64,000 nucleotides of DNA, taken from assembly GCF_014529945.1 (NCBI RefSeq), contig NZ_JACVFB010000002.1:1534382-1598381 (forward strand), given 5' to 3'. Below, piece after piece: positions 24,457 to 34,100 of this stretch. The position numbers were made by a program, and so were the translations under genes. The notes beneath the pieces are model-generated. The model searched no databases and had not been told where the DNA came from. It saw only the letters and a list, made by a program, of their open reading frames with translations. Numbering within the stretch: position 1 is the stretch's first letter; each line of letters opens with the position of its first letter. This stretch comes from Chitinophaga varians (GTDB lineage Bacteria > Bacteroidota > Bacteroidia > Chitinophagales > Chitinophagaceae).

Positions 24457-25707
24457 ATGAAATTTGAACAGTACCATATATCTTCTGAAATTAAGGATAG
24501 CCTGGCGGAATTGGGCTTTAAACGTCCTACGGACATTCAGTTCAAAGCTATTCCCTCTATCCTGAAAGGAGACGACGTGATGGCCATTGCCCAGACAGGT
24601 ACGGGCAAAACGGCCGCTTTTGCCATTCCCGTACTGCACCGGCTCCAGCAACAGGACCGCTACCAGCGGAAAGGCAAATATGAAGTGAAATGCCTGGTAA
24701 TGGTGCCTACCCGTGAACTGGCCATCCAGATCGCGGAAGTGTTCCAGCAAATCGGTCAATATACCGAGCTCCGTATACTCGCCCTCGTGGGCGGCGTGGA
24801 CCAGGGACCGCAGATCAAATTCCTGGAAAAAGGCGTGGATGTGCTCATTGCCACCCCCGGCCGCATGTTTGACCAGCTGAACCAGCAACACCTGGACCTC
24901 ACCAAGGTACAAACGCTGATCCTCGATGAAGCTGACCACATGCTGGACCTGGGCTTTATCCGCGATATCCGCGATGTGATCAGACATATCCCCCGTCAGC
25001 ACCAAACGCTGTTTTTCTCCGCTACACTCGATAAAGACATCAAAGACCTCGCTTATTCTGTGGTCAATAATCCCATCCGTATCCAGATCTCCCCCGAAGA
25101 CCCGGTATCTAAAAACGTTACCCACTCCGTGGCCTACGTGGAAATGGATGATAAACGCTTCTTCCTGGAAAGACTGGTGAGAGAATTCCCGGACAAAAAA
25201 ATACTGGTATTTGTACGGACAAAAGTACGTGCAGAGAGAGTGGTGGCTGCCATGGCCCGCGTGGAGATCAGCTCCCTGGCCATGCACGGTGGCAAAGAAC
25301 AGGATGATCGCCTGCAGGTAATGGAAGAATTCAAAAAAGGGGATGTCCGCGTACTGATCACGACCGATGTAAATGCCCGCGGCATTGATATCCCGAACGT
25401 GGATTATGTGGTCAATTATGACCTGCCGGACGTGCCGGAAAACTATGTGCACCGGGTAGGCCGTACCGGCCGCGGCGTACAAAAAGGCCGCGCGGTCTCT
25501 TTCTGCAGTACGGAAGAAAAACCACTGCTGGATGCCATCCAGAAATTCCTCGGAAAAGAAATCACCGAGATGAAAATTAATAAAGGGGATTACGAAGATA
25601 CCATCCGTTTCTCTGAAGAAGCGCCTAATGATAACTGGCAGCTGCTGATAGATCAGCACCACGAAGAGATGGCCAAAATGGGCAAGAAAAAGAAGAAAAA
25701 GAAATAA
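24457..25707 (+). CDS. DEAD-box RNA helicase (RhlE-like)
   Basis: 416 residues. All core motifs are visible in order: Q motif GFKRPTDIQFKAIP, motif I AQTGTGKT, Ia PTRELA, Ib TPGR, II DEAD, III SAT, IV VFVRT, V TDVNARGID and VI HRVGRTGR. A short Lys-rich tail (KMGKKKKKKK) replaces a long C-terminal domain, as in many Bacteroidota RhlE/RhlB-type helicases. It unwinds RNA at the expense of ATP, typically in ribosome assembly or cold adaptation. Confidence 0.97.
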   Translation: MKFEQYHISSEIKDSLAELGFKRPTDIQFKAIPSILKGDDVMAIAQTGTGKTAAFAIPVLHRLQQQDRYQRKGKYEVKCLVMVPTRELAIQIAEVFQQIGQYTELRILALVGGVDQGPQIKFLEKGVDVLIATPGRMFDQLNQQHLDLTKVQTLILDEADHMLDLGFIRDIRDVIRHIPRQHQTLFFSATLDKDIKDLAYSVVNNPIRIQISPEDPVSKNVTHSVAYVEMDDKRFFLERLVREFPDKKILVFVRTKVRAERVVAAMARVEISSLAMHGGKEQDDRLQVMEEFKKGDVRVLITTDVNARGIDIPNVDYVVNYDLPDVPENYVHRVGRTGRGVQKGRAVSFCSTEEKPLLDAIQKFLGKEITEMKINKGDYEDTIRFSEEAPNDNWQLLIDQHHEEMAKMGKKKKKKK

Positions 25708-25713
25708 TAACCG

Positions 25714-26340
25714 TTACGGATATACTTTTTTCATACCGCGATAGAGCATCTGTGCTTTGTTGCGCATAGCCATGCTGTCAGCGGAAGGGTCCAGCTCCGC
25801 ATGCAGGAGCGCCATACCGTATAGCAATGGTATTTTCTGAAAGTTGATGTTGTTGCTGTGAAGGTCGTTTTTCCAGTTATTGCCGCTATAGTTGTCTTTG
25901 TAACTATCTACCATGGCGTCGTATTGTATCTGGCAACTTTCTTCGTCAAACCAGTTGGCCATGGCGGCGATGCCGGTCAGCTCCTCCATCAGGGCGCGCT
26001 CTTCCCGCTCTTCGGGACGGGAGCGGCCATAAATCAGCACCATGTATAGTGCTGCGAGTGAGAGTATAACGGCAATGGCTATGGATATTTGGCCGGGGCG
26101 GTCGCCCGCAATGAGTATACCGGCAATGCTGCCCACTACCAGCGGCGAGCGCAGATAGCCGGCAATCACACTTTCACGGTTTAATTTAATCCGAAAGCCT
26201 TCCTTTTCCGCTCCTTGTTTACCCACAACCACCATAGAGTAGAGCGGTTTGACAGGGAGTATCACCAGGGTGAACCTGGTTTCGATTTGCTGATGGTTGA
26301 ATTTTTTGACTGCGCCGAGGAAAATACTGCCAATGGCCAT
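25714..26340 (-). CDS. Membrane protein of unknown function
   Basis: 208 residues, convergent with the helicase (6-bp gap). A basic N-terminal region (about 1-62) precedes two hydrophobic helices (about 63-81 and 84-103), then a soluble C-terminal half with GIAAMANWFDEESCQIQYDA and ending YRGMKKVYP. The membrane hairpin with soluble domains on both sides suggests an inner-membrane protein. Not recognised. Confidence 0.6.
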   Translation of the reverse strand: MAIGSIFLGAVKKFNHQQIETRFTLVILPVKPLYSMVVVGKQGAEKEGFRIKLNRESVIAGYLRSPLVVGSIAGILIAGDRPGQISIAIAVILSLAALYMVLIYGRSRPEEREERALMEELTGIAAMANWFDEESCQIQYDAMVDSYKDNYSGNNWKNDLHSNNINFQKIPLLYGMALLHAELDPSADSMAMRNKAQMLYRGMKKVYP

Positions 26341-26382
26341 TACAATTGGGATTTAAGGAAAACAAATCTAAAATAAATTTGG

Positions 26383-26484
26383 AGATTTTGTGATTTGGTG
26401 ATGTCATAGCTAGATAAAGAGACGGCCCAAACAGTATAAAACCTGTTTGGGCCGTCGCCTTTTATTCACAAAATCACAAAATCT
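26383..26484. repeat. Inverted GATTTTGT repeat enclosing a terminator
   Basis: AGATTTTGTGATTTGGTGAT (26383-26402) is nearly the reverse complement of TTCACAAAATCACAAAATCT (26465-26484), each arm being a short tandem of an octamer. The GC-rich hairpin at 26421-26456 sits between the arms, the same architecture as the AATTCGT element at 24324. Confidence 0.7.
26421..26456. terminator. Strong hairpin after the periplasmic YceI gene
   Basis: GACGGCCCAAACAG (26421-26434) pairs perfectly with CTGTTTGGGCCGTC (26443-26456), and a T-rich stretch follows on both sides. It should end the minus-strand doxX-yceI transcript. Confidence 0.8.
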
Positions 26485-26499
26485 ATAAATGTCGCTGGC

Positions 26500-27087
26500 T
26501 TATTGCTTAACGATTTCAGCGTTTACCAGGATATCAACGGTAGGAGCTACTGCATATACACCGGAAGGCAGTTTGTCTGCATATTTCACGCCGAAGTCCA
26601 GACGGTTGATGGTAGCTTTGGCGGTGAAACCAGCTCTCCACAGTCCCCATGGGTCTCTTACCACACCATTGTAGGTAACGTCGAAGGGTACACGTTTGGT
26701 GGTGTTACGCAGGGTAACGTCCGCCAGCATGATGTATTTGTTGCCGGCTACTTTTTTGAAGGATACGCTTTTTACCTTGATTTCAGGATATTGGGCAGCG
26801 TTGAAGAAATCATCTGATTTCAGGTGACCATCACGCTGGTCAATGCCGGTATTGATGCTGTTCACATCAGCAGTGAAATCTACTTTTGCGTTCTGGAAGT
26901 TGGTGCTGTCGGTAGTTTCGATAGCGCCGCTAAATTTGGCGAAATGACCCTGTACATAGTTAATGCCGAGGTGTTTTACGCTGAAAATAACTGCGGTATG
27001 CGCCGGATCGGCATTCCATTTTACCTGTGCGAAAGAGGCGATGCTGGCTAATACCAGGAGGGCGGTAGAAAAAAACGCTTTCTTCAT
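26500..27087 (-). CDS. Periplasmic YceI family protein
   Basis: 195 residues with signal peptide MKKAFFSTALLVLASIASFA. The YceI core follows (WNADPAHTAVIFSVKHLGIN, DGHLKSDDFFNAAQYPEI, DVTLRNTTKRVPFDVTYNG). It is the second gene after the DoxX-like gene (33-bp gap) on the minus strand, and the pair carries a TTGTATATACAA operator upstream. Presumably a ligand-binding periplasmic lipocalin-like barrel, possibly handling quinone- or isoprenoid-type molecules. Confidence 0.93.
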   Translation of the reverse strand: MKKAFFSTALLVLASIASFAQVKWNADPAHTAVIFSVKHLGINYVQGHFAKFSGAIETTDSTNFQNAKVDFTADVNSINTGIDQRDGHLKSDDFFNAAQYPEIKVKSVSFKKVAGNKYIMLADVTLRNTTKRVPFDVTYNGVVRDPWGLWRAGFTAKATINRLDFGVKYADKLPSGVYAVAPTVDILVNAEIVKQ

Positions 27088-27120
27088 GAGTTGTTGTTGT
27101 TTTATAAAACGAGATTAAAA

Positions 27121-27555
27121 TTATTTAGTCAGTTGACGGTCTACAGACCAACGGCCTGCACCTTTGATCAGCAGGGCTAACAGAATGCCCAGCACCAGAA
27201 TGTGATATTCAAAACCTTCTCCGGCCTGAGTGCCGCCCCAGTTCATAAAGAAGCCATTGGGAGCGTGCATGGAAGTGGCTACCAGCATAACGGCTGTCAG
27301 CATCAGTGCCCAGAGGCGGGTCGTGAAACCGAATAATATCAGCAGTGAGCCAATGCTTTCAGTAATGATCACCAGGAAAGCGAGGAAGGCAGGAGTGCCG
27401 TTGGAGGTGAAAAAGTTCATGGTGCCTTTGAAACCATGGCCGCCAAACACGCCCAGCAGTTTCTGTAAGCCATGTGGCAGTATCACAATCGCTACCGTCA
27501 CACGGATAATAAAGGAAGTAATGCTGTCATCTGTTTGCAATAAACGTTTAAACAT
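27121..27555 (-). CDS. DoxX family membrane protein
   Basis: 144 residues with four membrane segments. The start ITSFIIRVTVAIVILPHGLQ and KLLGVFGGHGFKGTMNFF are the usual DoxX pattern (R-x3-A-x2-F-x-x-HG-x-QK), followed by a C-terminal hydrophobic helix. DoxX proteins are linked to thiol or redox stress at the membrane. First gene of the MarR-controlled unit with yceI downstream. Confidence 0.93.
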   Translation of the reverse strand: MFKRLLQTDDSITSFIIRVTVAIVILPHGLQKLLGVFGGHGFKGTMNFFTSNGTPAFLAFLVIITESIGSLLILFGFTTRLWALMLTAVMLVATSMHAPNGFFMNWGGTQAGEGFEYHILVLGILLALLIKGAGRWSVDRQLTK

Positions 27556-27633
27556 AAAAGGGTGTTTTTGTTGTTTGTTATAGTGTTTAGGTATTTTTAT
27601 TCAATATAATTATAATACAAAGTCAAAACAAAT

Positions 27634-27647
27634 ATTGTATATACAAT
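27634..27647. promoter_or_regulatory. MarR operator upstream of doxX-yceI
   Basis: ATTGTATATACAAT is a perfect 14-bp palindrome 78 bp upstream of the DoxX start. It shares the core TTGTATATACAA with the site in front of the MarR gene, and overlaps the likely -33 region of this promoter. Confidence 0.7.
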
Positions 27648-27691
27648 TGTTAGGGCAAAAAATAATCTCCGTCAGGGAGAAGCCATTATCG

Positions 27692-28144
27692 TTAGCCCCG
27701 AAGCTTGTCCAGGAGGTCTCCCAGCAACTTCACTTCATCGGTGGTGAGTTTTTCCGCCAGCTGTTGATCTCCTTCATCCATGGCCGGGTCCAGTTCTTTC
27801 AATACTTCCATGCCTTTATCAGTGATTTCGATCTCTACCTTACGGCGATTGGTAGGGCATTGGATACGCGTCAGCAATCCCTTCTGGCGTAATTTCTCTA
27901 CCAGTCGGGTAGCATTGCTCATTTTATCCATCATACGCTCCTGGATATCCAGCAGATTCAACGGATTAGGCCGGCTGCCCCGCAGGATGCGCAGTACATT
28001 ATATTGCTGGGAAGACAGATCATACTTCTTCAGAATGTGTGAAGTGCCCACTTCCAGCCAGTTTGCCGTAAATATAATATTCAACATGGCCCGCTGATAG
28101 TCGTTAGCAAATTTTACCTGTTTTATTTCATCCTCCAGTCTCAT
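27692..28144 (-). CDS. MarR family transcriptional regulator
   Basis: 150 residues from MRLEDEIKQVKFANDYQRAM. The upstream-open frame to 28195 is ruled out because the promoter -7 element (28174-28181) lies inside it. Winged-helix core: GTSHILKKYDLSSQQYNVLR, LNLLDIQERM with recognition helix SNATRLVEKLRQKG, and wing TRIQCPTNRRKVEIEITDKG. It is divergent in context from doxX-yceI only by spacing, being on the same strand just upstream. Its own promoter is covered by the operator at 28160-28175, so it probably represses itself. Confidence 0.93.
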   Translation of the reverse strand: MRLEDEIKQVKFANDYQRAMLNIIFTANWLEVGTSHILKKYDLSSQQYNVLRILRGSRPNPLNLLDIQERMMDKMSNATRLVEKLRQKGLLTRIQCPTNRRKVEIEITDKGMEVLKELDPAMDEGDQQLAEKLTTDEVKLLGDLLDKLRG

Positions 28145-28159
28145 AATTACAATTACTAC

Positions 28160-28175
28160 TGTTGTATATACAACA
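28160..28175. promoter_or_regulatory. MarR operator (autoregulation)
   Basis: TGTTGTATATACAACA is a perfect 16-bp palindrome with the same 12-bp core as 27636-27645. It abuts the -7 element and covers the predicted transcription start of the MarR gene. Confidence 0.75.
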
Positions 28176-28204
28176 AAGGTAAATGTATTTTTCATTCCGA
28201 CAAA
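28174..28204 (-). promoter_or_regulatory. Promoter of the MarR gene
   Basis: Minus strand: TTTG (28204-28201), 19-bp spacer, TACCTTTG (28181-28174). Both elements match the Bacteroidota consensus exactly, and the start near 28167 lies in the operator. Confidence 0.8.
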
Positions 28205-28285
28205 TTTTTTTTGAAAAAGTAAAAAGCTGCTGACATAAGGTTGTCATAAAAGGGTGCTTTCTTTGTATTATAAAACAAACACACT

Positions 28286-28837
28286 ATGATAAACACTACT
28301 GTCACTCCTGCAACTGCCACTACTACCGAACTGGTTAACTACGCTAAAGGCTTCGCTGGCTACGAATTATGGGCTATTAAAACCACCGTGGAATGGTTAA
28401 AAACGAAAGATGCCACCCTGCTGGAAACACCGGTTGTTTCCAGTTATGGAACAATCAAGGACACATTGAAGCACATGTGGGATACTTCTGCGTGGTGGAT
28501 AAAAAACCTCCGCGGCGAACATCCGTCACTCACTTTTGGTCCGTTTGAGTGTAATGAGTCCGTCGCAGAGGTATTGGAGGGAGTAGTAAAACAAGCAGAA
28601 GAGCTGATGGAACTGGTTAACCAAATGACACCGGAGCAACTGGTACAGGCCTACCCCGTAACCATTCCGTATACCGGCGATTTTAATATTCCGGGTTATG
28701 AAATACTGTCACAGATCACCCACCATACTACCTATCACCGCGGACAGGTAGTTACCATGGGGCGCCACCTGGGCATCACCGACGCTTCCAACACTGACTA
28801 TATGTTTTATCTGCTGGTAGGCGAAAAACGCTACTAG
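28286..28837 (+). CDS. DinB family protein
   Basis: 183 residues. DinB four-helix-bundle features: ELVNYAKGFAGYELWAIKTT early, TIKDTLKHMWDTSAWWIKNL with the first metal-ligand His, and SQITHHTTYHRGQVVTMGRHL with the two C-terminal His. Three His residues suggest a bound divalent metal. DinB-like enzymes often transfer thiols such as bacillithiol, but no activity can be assigned. Its stop overlaps the opposing SDR gene by 4 bp. Confidence 0.88.
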   Translation: MINTTVTPATATTTELVNYAKGFAGYELWAIKTTVEWLKTKDATLLETPVVSSYGTIKDTLKHMWDTSAWWIKNLRGEHPSLTFGPFECNESVAEVLEGVVKQAEELMELVNQMTPEQLVQAYPVTIPYTGDFNIPGYEILSQITHHTTYHRGQVVTMGRHLGITDASNTDYMFYLLVGEKRY

Positions 28838-29574
28838 CTGTTGGTCCCGCCGTCGATAGTGATAGCGGTGCCGGTGATATAGCCGCTTTCCGGAGACGCC
28901 AGGAAAGTGACCAGTGAAGCGATATCCTCTACTTTACCATATTCTCCCAGTGAAATATTTTTCCTTTGTGCATCGGCATGTGCTCCGTCGGCGGGGTTCA
29001 TGTCGGTGTCGATAGGACCAGGCTGTACCAGGTTAACGGTAATGCCTCTGGGTCCCAGATCGCGGGACAGGCCTTTGTTAAAGGCCGTGAGCGCCGACTT
29101 GCTCATCGCGTAAAGTGTTCCATACGGACCGGATACCCGGTCAGCCATGCAACTGCCGATAGTAATAATACGGGAACCTTTGCCCATATGTTTGGCTGCT
29201 GCCTGCGTACCTACAAATACAGCCCGGGCATTGATGTCCATGGTCTGGTTGTATTCTTCCAGCGTATAATCTTCAAATGGTTTCATGACGGCGATACCGG
29301 CGTTATTAACGAGTATGTCTATACGCCCAAATTCGGCTACGGTTTTATCTACCGCCGCCACTACTGCGGAAGGATCGGCACTATCGGCCGCAATGGCCAG
29401 GCTGCGTTGTCCTTTGCCGGTAAGCGCTGCTGCTACTCCGGCAGCTTTTTCAGCGCCCTTATTATAAGTGAATGCTACGGTTGCGCCCTCATCGGCCAGT
29501 TGTTGTACGATGGCCGCGCCCATACCGCGGCTGCCTCCTGTTACCAGGGCTATCTTGTTTTCCAGACGTTTCAT
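28834..29574 (-). CDS. SDR family oxidoreductase
   Basis: 246 residues with the full classical SDR set: ALVTGGSRGMGAAI (about 9-22), NNAGIAV, catalytic Ser in ITIGSCMAD, and YAMSK with Tyr and Lys; C-terminus YITGTAITIDGGTNS. Unlike the SDR at 10880, the catalytic residues are complete. A perfect palindrome lies 70 bp upstream and is a likely operator. Probably a 3-oxoacyl- or sugar-type reductase; substrate unknown. Confidence 0.93.
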   Translation of the reverse strand: MKRLENKIALVTGGSRGMGAAIVQQLADEGATVAFTYNKGAEKAAGVAAALTGKGQRSLAIAADSADPSAVVAAVDKTVAEFGRIDILVNNAGIAVMKPFEDYTLEEYNQTMDINARAVFVGTQAAAKHMGKGSRIITIGSCMADRVSGPYGTLYAMSKSALTAFNKGLSRDLGPRGITVNLVQPGPIDTDMNPADGAHADAQRKNISLGEYGKVEDIASLVTFLASPESGYITGTAITIDGGTNS

Positions 29575-29644
29575 ACGAATTGATTTTATGCCTGCAAAGC
29601 TAGATGGGGAGCGGGAATTAAAGAAGAGGAGATGTAATTGTTAA

Positions 29645-29666
29645 GGACTAACATAAATGTTAGTCC
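29645..29666. promoter_or_regulatory. Perfect palindrome, operator or terminator
   Basis: GGACTAACAT-AA-ATGTTAGTCC lies between the DinB gene (ends 29670) and the SDR start (29574) on the minus strand. The 2-base loop is too tight for a good hairpin, so an operator for the SDR gene is preferred. No cognate regulator is nearby. Confidence 0.5.
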
Positions 29667-29669
29667 CTA

Positions 29670-30182
29670 TTATGATAAATATCTTTCGTGGAGAATACGG
29701 AGGTGATGTATCTGATGGCCTACCATCGTAAAGCCCATGGCCAACGCACTCATCTGGTACTTCCAGCAGGTGCCGTATCTTAATAGTCCTTCTTCCGGAA
29801 GACTGCGGAAAAGGGCAATGGTGGATTGTCTGACGGCAATCAGTTCCTGTAGTACGTCTTCGAAAGTACGCTGTGCGGTAAATGCTTCGGCGGCATACAG
29901 GTCCTGATCAAAACCGGGCGCCACATTCTTATCGTTACGGGCAAACAGCAATGCCCGGAAGGAAAATACCCTTTCGGTATCAGCGATATGCTGAAACACA
30001 TCTTTAACGGTCCATTTGCCGGGTGCATAGGCATAGTCGCCCAATGCTGCCAGTTTAGCCTTGTCCAGTGTCTGCAGTTCCTGCAGCGACTGCTCAAGGG
30101 CTTCCATAATAGAAACGTCCGGCACCTGATCAATATACCGGCTAAAATATTCAGGGTCCGGATAGATAGCCTGCTTTTTCAT
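29670..30182 (-). CDS. DinB family protein
   Basis: 170 residues. Starts YPDPEYFSRYIDQVPDVSIM with APGKWTVKDVFQHIADTERV and the C-terminal MGFTMVGHQIHHLRILHERY; the spaced His residues are the DinB metal ligands. This is the DinB_2-type layout, different from the paralogue at 28286. It starts 1 bp after the TMEM220-like gene ends, so the two are one transcript. Confidence 0.9.
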   Translation of the reverse strand: MKKQAIYPDPEYFSRYIDQVPDVSIMEALEQSLQELQTLDKAKLAALGDYAYAPGKWTVKDVFQHIADTERVFSFRALLFARNDKNVAPGFDQDLYAAEAFTAQRTFEDVLQELIAVRQSTIALFRSLPEEGLLRYGTCWKYQMSALAMGFTMVGHQIHHLRILHERYLS

Positions 30183-30183
30183 G

Positions 30184-30555
30184 TTATGCTTTCTTTTTAG
30201 CGTAAAAATAATTGATACCTAAAACTACGATACAAATGAATAACCCGAAAAATTCACGGGTGTCTTCTATCCATGGTTTTTCTGCTTTCATCGTTTGCGC
30301 AATATTCTCCGCCTGATGTTGAGACATCCAGTCCACCACCCCGTCTTTGGTGAAGAATAAATAGATGGCATATACGAAATAAATAGCGATGCCGGTCAGG
30401 TACCAGCGGGGATAAAACCGCTGCCGCGCTGCCAGGCCGCAACATACGGCGGAGAACAGGTAAATGGGCATCCATACGTAGGGATCAGGATCGTTGTATT
30501 GCAGCCCCGCGAAAACAATAAAAATGAAACAAAAGATAATGTTGAAAATTTTCAT
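30184..30555 (-). CDS. Transmembrane 220 (TMEM220) family protein
   Basis: 123 residues from MKIFNIIFCFIFIVFAGLQY. Three to four membrane helices; the N-terminal QYNDPDPYVWMPIYL motif is characteristic of this small family, and GIAIYFVYAIYLFFTKDG and EFFGLFICIVVLGINYFYA follow. Function unknown. First gene of the two-gene unit with DinB. Confidence 0.85.
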   Translation of the reverse strand: MKIFNIIFCFIFIVFAGLQYNDPDPYVWMPIYLFSAVCCGLAARQRFYPRWYLTGIAIYFVYAIYLFFTKDGVVDWMSQHQAENIAQTMKAEKPWIEDTREFFGLFICIVVLGINYFYAKKKA

Positions 30556-30597
30556 GGCCCGGAATAATTGAGACGCTAAACATACATAAAAGATCAA

Positions 30598-31162
30598 GTG
30601 CTTGTACTTTTTTAGCCATAAAGTATTATACTTTTTTATCCCGCCGATGCGGATTACTGTAAGAATAGCCCCACAAATTTTTTTTATTTAGAGAAATGTT
30701 AAAAGAACACTTGTCTGGGCTAATTTATTGTTATATATTCGACTTATTGTAAGAAAAATTCCACGTGAGAACCAAAATCTGAAGAAGGAAAGTGTTAGTA
30801 CTAAATTGAACCGATTCTCACTAAATCATTGTCAGCAAATCAATTGTTTACTAAAACCGTTGCTTTATTCCATGTAGTTAAACCTTGGTGTAAACATGCC
30901 CGCATCCATGTCTTGCATCTTCAAATTTGTGGTTTTTAATTGTTGAACAGACAGTTATTGTTTGTACTGTCGTCGCTGTAACGCATCATACAGCGGCCGG
31001 TCAGATAATGCCTGTACATGACACCTCTTTTCTCCGGCATTTGTACACCATCGCCGGAACGGGATGGTTATGTCGTAAACTGTCTGGTGGACAAAGGAAC
31101 ATACAAGACAGGTACTTTATTTTTTAACCGATTTTTCTAAAACGTTACCCTTCAACCACGTT
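30598..31162 (+). other. Long upstream region of the first susC gene
   Basis: About 565 bp with no convincing gene. It is AT-rich. A 7-bp inverted repeat (GTGAGAA at 30766, TTCTCAC at 30813) and a weak -7-like TACTTTAT near 31112 are visible, but neither is strong. Such long leaders in front of SusC genes usually carry regulation; I cannot identify a riboswitch or operator. Confidence 0.35.
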
Positions 31163-34100
31163 ATGAAAAAACATTTTTACCAGGGACTGGCCGTTCTCCT
31201 ATGCGGCATACTGCTATTGCTAGGCAGTAGTAACGTATTCGCACAAACGAAAATTACGGGAAAGGTGTCTGATAAAGCATCAGGCAACCCGCTACCAGGT
31301 GTTTCGGTATATGTAAAAGGTACTAACCGCGGTACCGCTACCGATCCCAACGGCAGTTTTACCCTTCAGGCTAAATCAGGAGAAACGTTGGTGTTCTCCT
31401 TTGTAGGTTATGATCCGCAGGAAGCGGTGGTAGGCTCGGGCGCTGTCAACGTACAGCTGGCCGAAAAAGTAGGTTCACTCGAAGAAGTCGTAGTGACCGG
31501 TTATGCCAGCCAGAAGAAAAAAGACCTCACCGGCGCCGTAGCAGTGGTGAAGGTGGAAAACATTACCAAACAACCCACTTCCCAGATCGCCAATCAGCTG
31601 CAGGGACAGGTTTCAGGTATTACGATCATAGGCACCGGTCAACCTGGACAGGAACCGCAGGTGTCTGTACGTGGTAAAAATACCTTCGGCAATAATACGC
31701 CGCTGTACATCATCGACGGTGTACCTATCTCCAACCTGGCTGATGTAAACCCTAACGACGTGCAGACGATGCAGGTACTCAAAGATGCAGGCGCGGCCTC
31801 TATCTATGGTGCGCGTGCAGCCAACGGCGTTATCATCATCACCACCAAAAGAGGTACCGGCAAAGTGAAAGTACAGTACGACGGTTACTACGGTACACAA
31901 AGACCACAAAGCGGTAATCCTTTCCATATCCTCAATCCACAGGAACAGGCCGACCTGCTGTGGATGGCTACCCGCAACAGCACCCCCGCCGGCAGCACGC
32001 CTGTATTTGATGATGTGCTCTATGGTAAAGGCGATAAACCGGTACTGCCGGATTACATCTACCCCGAAGGAGCCATGGAAGGAGATCCCCGCGTAGATCC
32101 ATCTAAATATTACCTCATACCGGACTATAAAGATCCGGGCCTGCTGAATAGCTTCTATCGTATCAATAAAGCCAACAAACAAGGCACCGACTGGTACCAC
32201 GAAATATTCAAGCCGGCGCCTATTACCAGCCACAATATATCTGTGGCCGGCGGCGGAGATATCGGCAGCTACTTCTTCTCCATGTATTATTTCAATCAAC
32301 AGGGTACGCTGACCAATACCTATAACAAACGTTATGCGGTAAGGGCCAACAGCAGCTTCAATATCACCGATCATATCCGCGTGGGCGAAAACATGGAGTA
32401 TTCCATCATCCAGAATCCACAGATCGGTATCCTGACAGAAGGCAGTGGTATCGGTATGGCTTTCCGTGAACAGAGCATCATCCCCGTGCGTGATATCAAA
32501 GGCAACTACGCCGGCACCTGGGGCGGCGCGCTGGGCAACGCACGCAACCCGGTGGCCATTCAAGACCGCTTCGGCAGCACCAAAGCGCTCGCCAGCAGAT
32601 TGCTGGGTAGCGTGTATGCAGAAGCAGACATCCTGAAAGACTTCACCCTGCGTACCTCTTTCGGTGGGGAGATTTATTCCTTTAACAACCACAGCTTCAC
32701 TTATCCGGAATACGAAAACAAAGAAAATACCAGCGTGAATACCTATACGGAAACCACTGGTAACGGATATGACTGGACCTGGACCAATACCCTCAGCTAT
32801 CACAAAAAGATAGCCCGTGACCATGACCTGAAAGTAATGATCGGTACAGAAGCATTTGAACAGGTAGATCGTACGCTGACAGGTTCTACCACCAATTACT
32901 TCTCTTTCGATCCGAACTTTACCACCCTCACTTCCGGTTTCGGAACGCCTATCAACGGTAGTGGCTACGGCTCCAACACGCTGTTCTCCCTGTTTGGCAG
33001 AGTGGACTACTCCTTTAAAGACAGATACCTACTGGGTGCCCTGATCCGTCGTGATGGCTCCTCCCGTTTCGGCGCCAACAACCGCTATGGTAACTTCCCT
33101 GCGGTGAGCGCGGCCTGGCGTATATCCCAGGAAGAGTTCATGAAAGGCATTACCTGGATCTCCGACCTGAAACTCCGCGGTGGCTGGGGTATTATGGGTA
33201 ACCAGATCAATGTGGACCCGGCTAACGCCTTCACCACTTTCACCTTTAACAAGGCAACCTCCTTCTATGACATGACCGGCAGCACCACCAATCTGGCCAC
33301 CGGCTTTATGCAGGGAAGAATCGGTAACCCCAATGCGAAATGGGAAAGCAATACCAATTCCAATATCGGTATCGATGCGACCCTGTTCAGAGGTGCGTTG
33401 GAGTTCTCCATTGATTATTATAACAAACGTATCAAAGACCTGCTGTTCAACCCTGAACTGCCTGGTGTATTTGGTGCCGCCGCGCCACCTTATGCCAACG
33501 TAGCAGAAATGAAAAACCATGGCTGGGATTTCTCTGCTACCGGTAACATACAGCTGGCTTCTAAACTGAAACTTACCCTCACCGGTACTTTCACCAGCTA
33601 CAAAAACGAGATCCTGAAAATATCTGAATCTGCGCCCTACTTTGAAAGAGATACCCGCCGCTATGGTGTAGCGATTATCCGTAACGCAGTAGGTCACAGT
33701 ATCAGTGAATTCTTCGGCTATCAGATTGATAAATTCTGGGATAGCAAAGAAGAAGTGGATGCCGCCAACAACGCTGCTAAGGCCAAATATCCTGGTCTCT
33801 CTGAATATCAACAGGCAGCAGCTCCCGGCCGCTTCCGTTATAAAGACGTAAACGGCGATGGTAAAATCGATGCGCAGGACCGTACCTACCTCGGCAGCCC
33901 CAATCCAGACTTCACTTATGGTCTGAATATCGGGTTGACGTACAAAAACTGGGACTTCTCCATGTTCCTCTATGGTGTACATGGCAACAAAATCTGGAAT
34001 CAGGTAAGATGGTGGACAGATATCTATGGTTCCTTCAATGGCGCAAAAAGCAAAACAGCTTTGTATGATTCCTGGCTGCCCGACCGCAAAAACGCCAAAG

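Noticed and set aside
23821..25662. 613-codon minus-strand frame across yceI, the repeat and the helicase
   Set aside because: It is antisense to two genes with clear family motifs and passes through the dispersed repeat; the translation is His/Phe/Arg-rich and matches nothing.
30927..31127. 66-codon plus-strand frame upstream of the first susC
   Set aside because: Lacks an ATG start, a family resemblance or a promoter, and lies in the susC leader.
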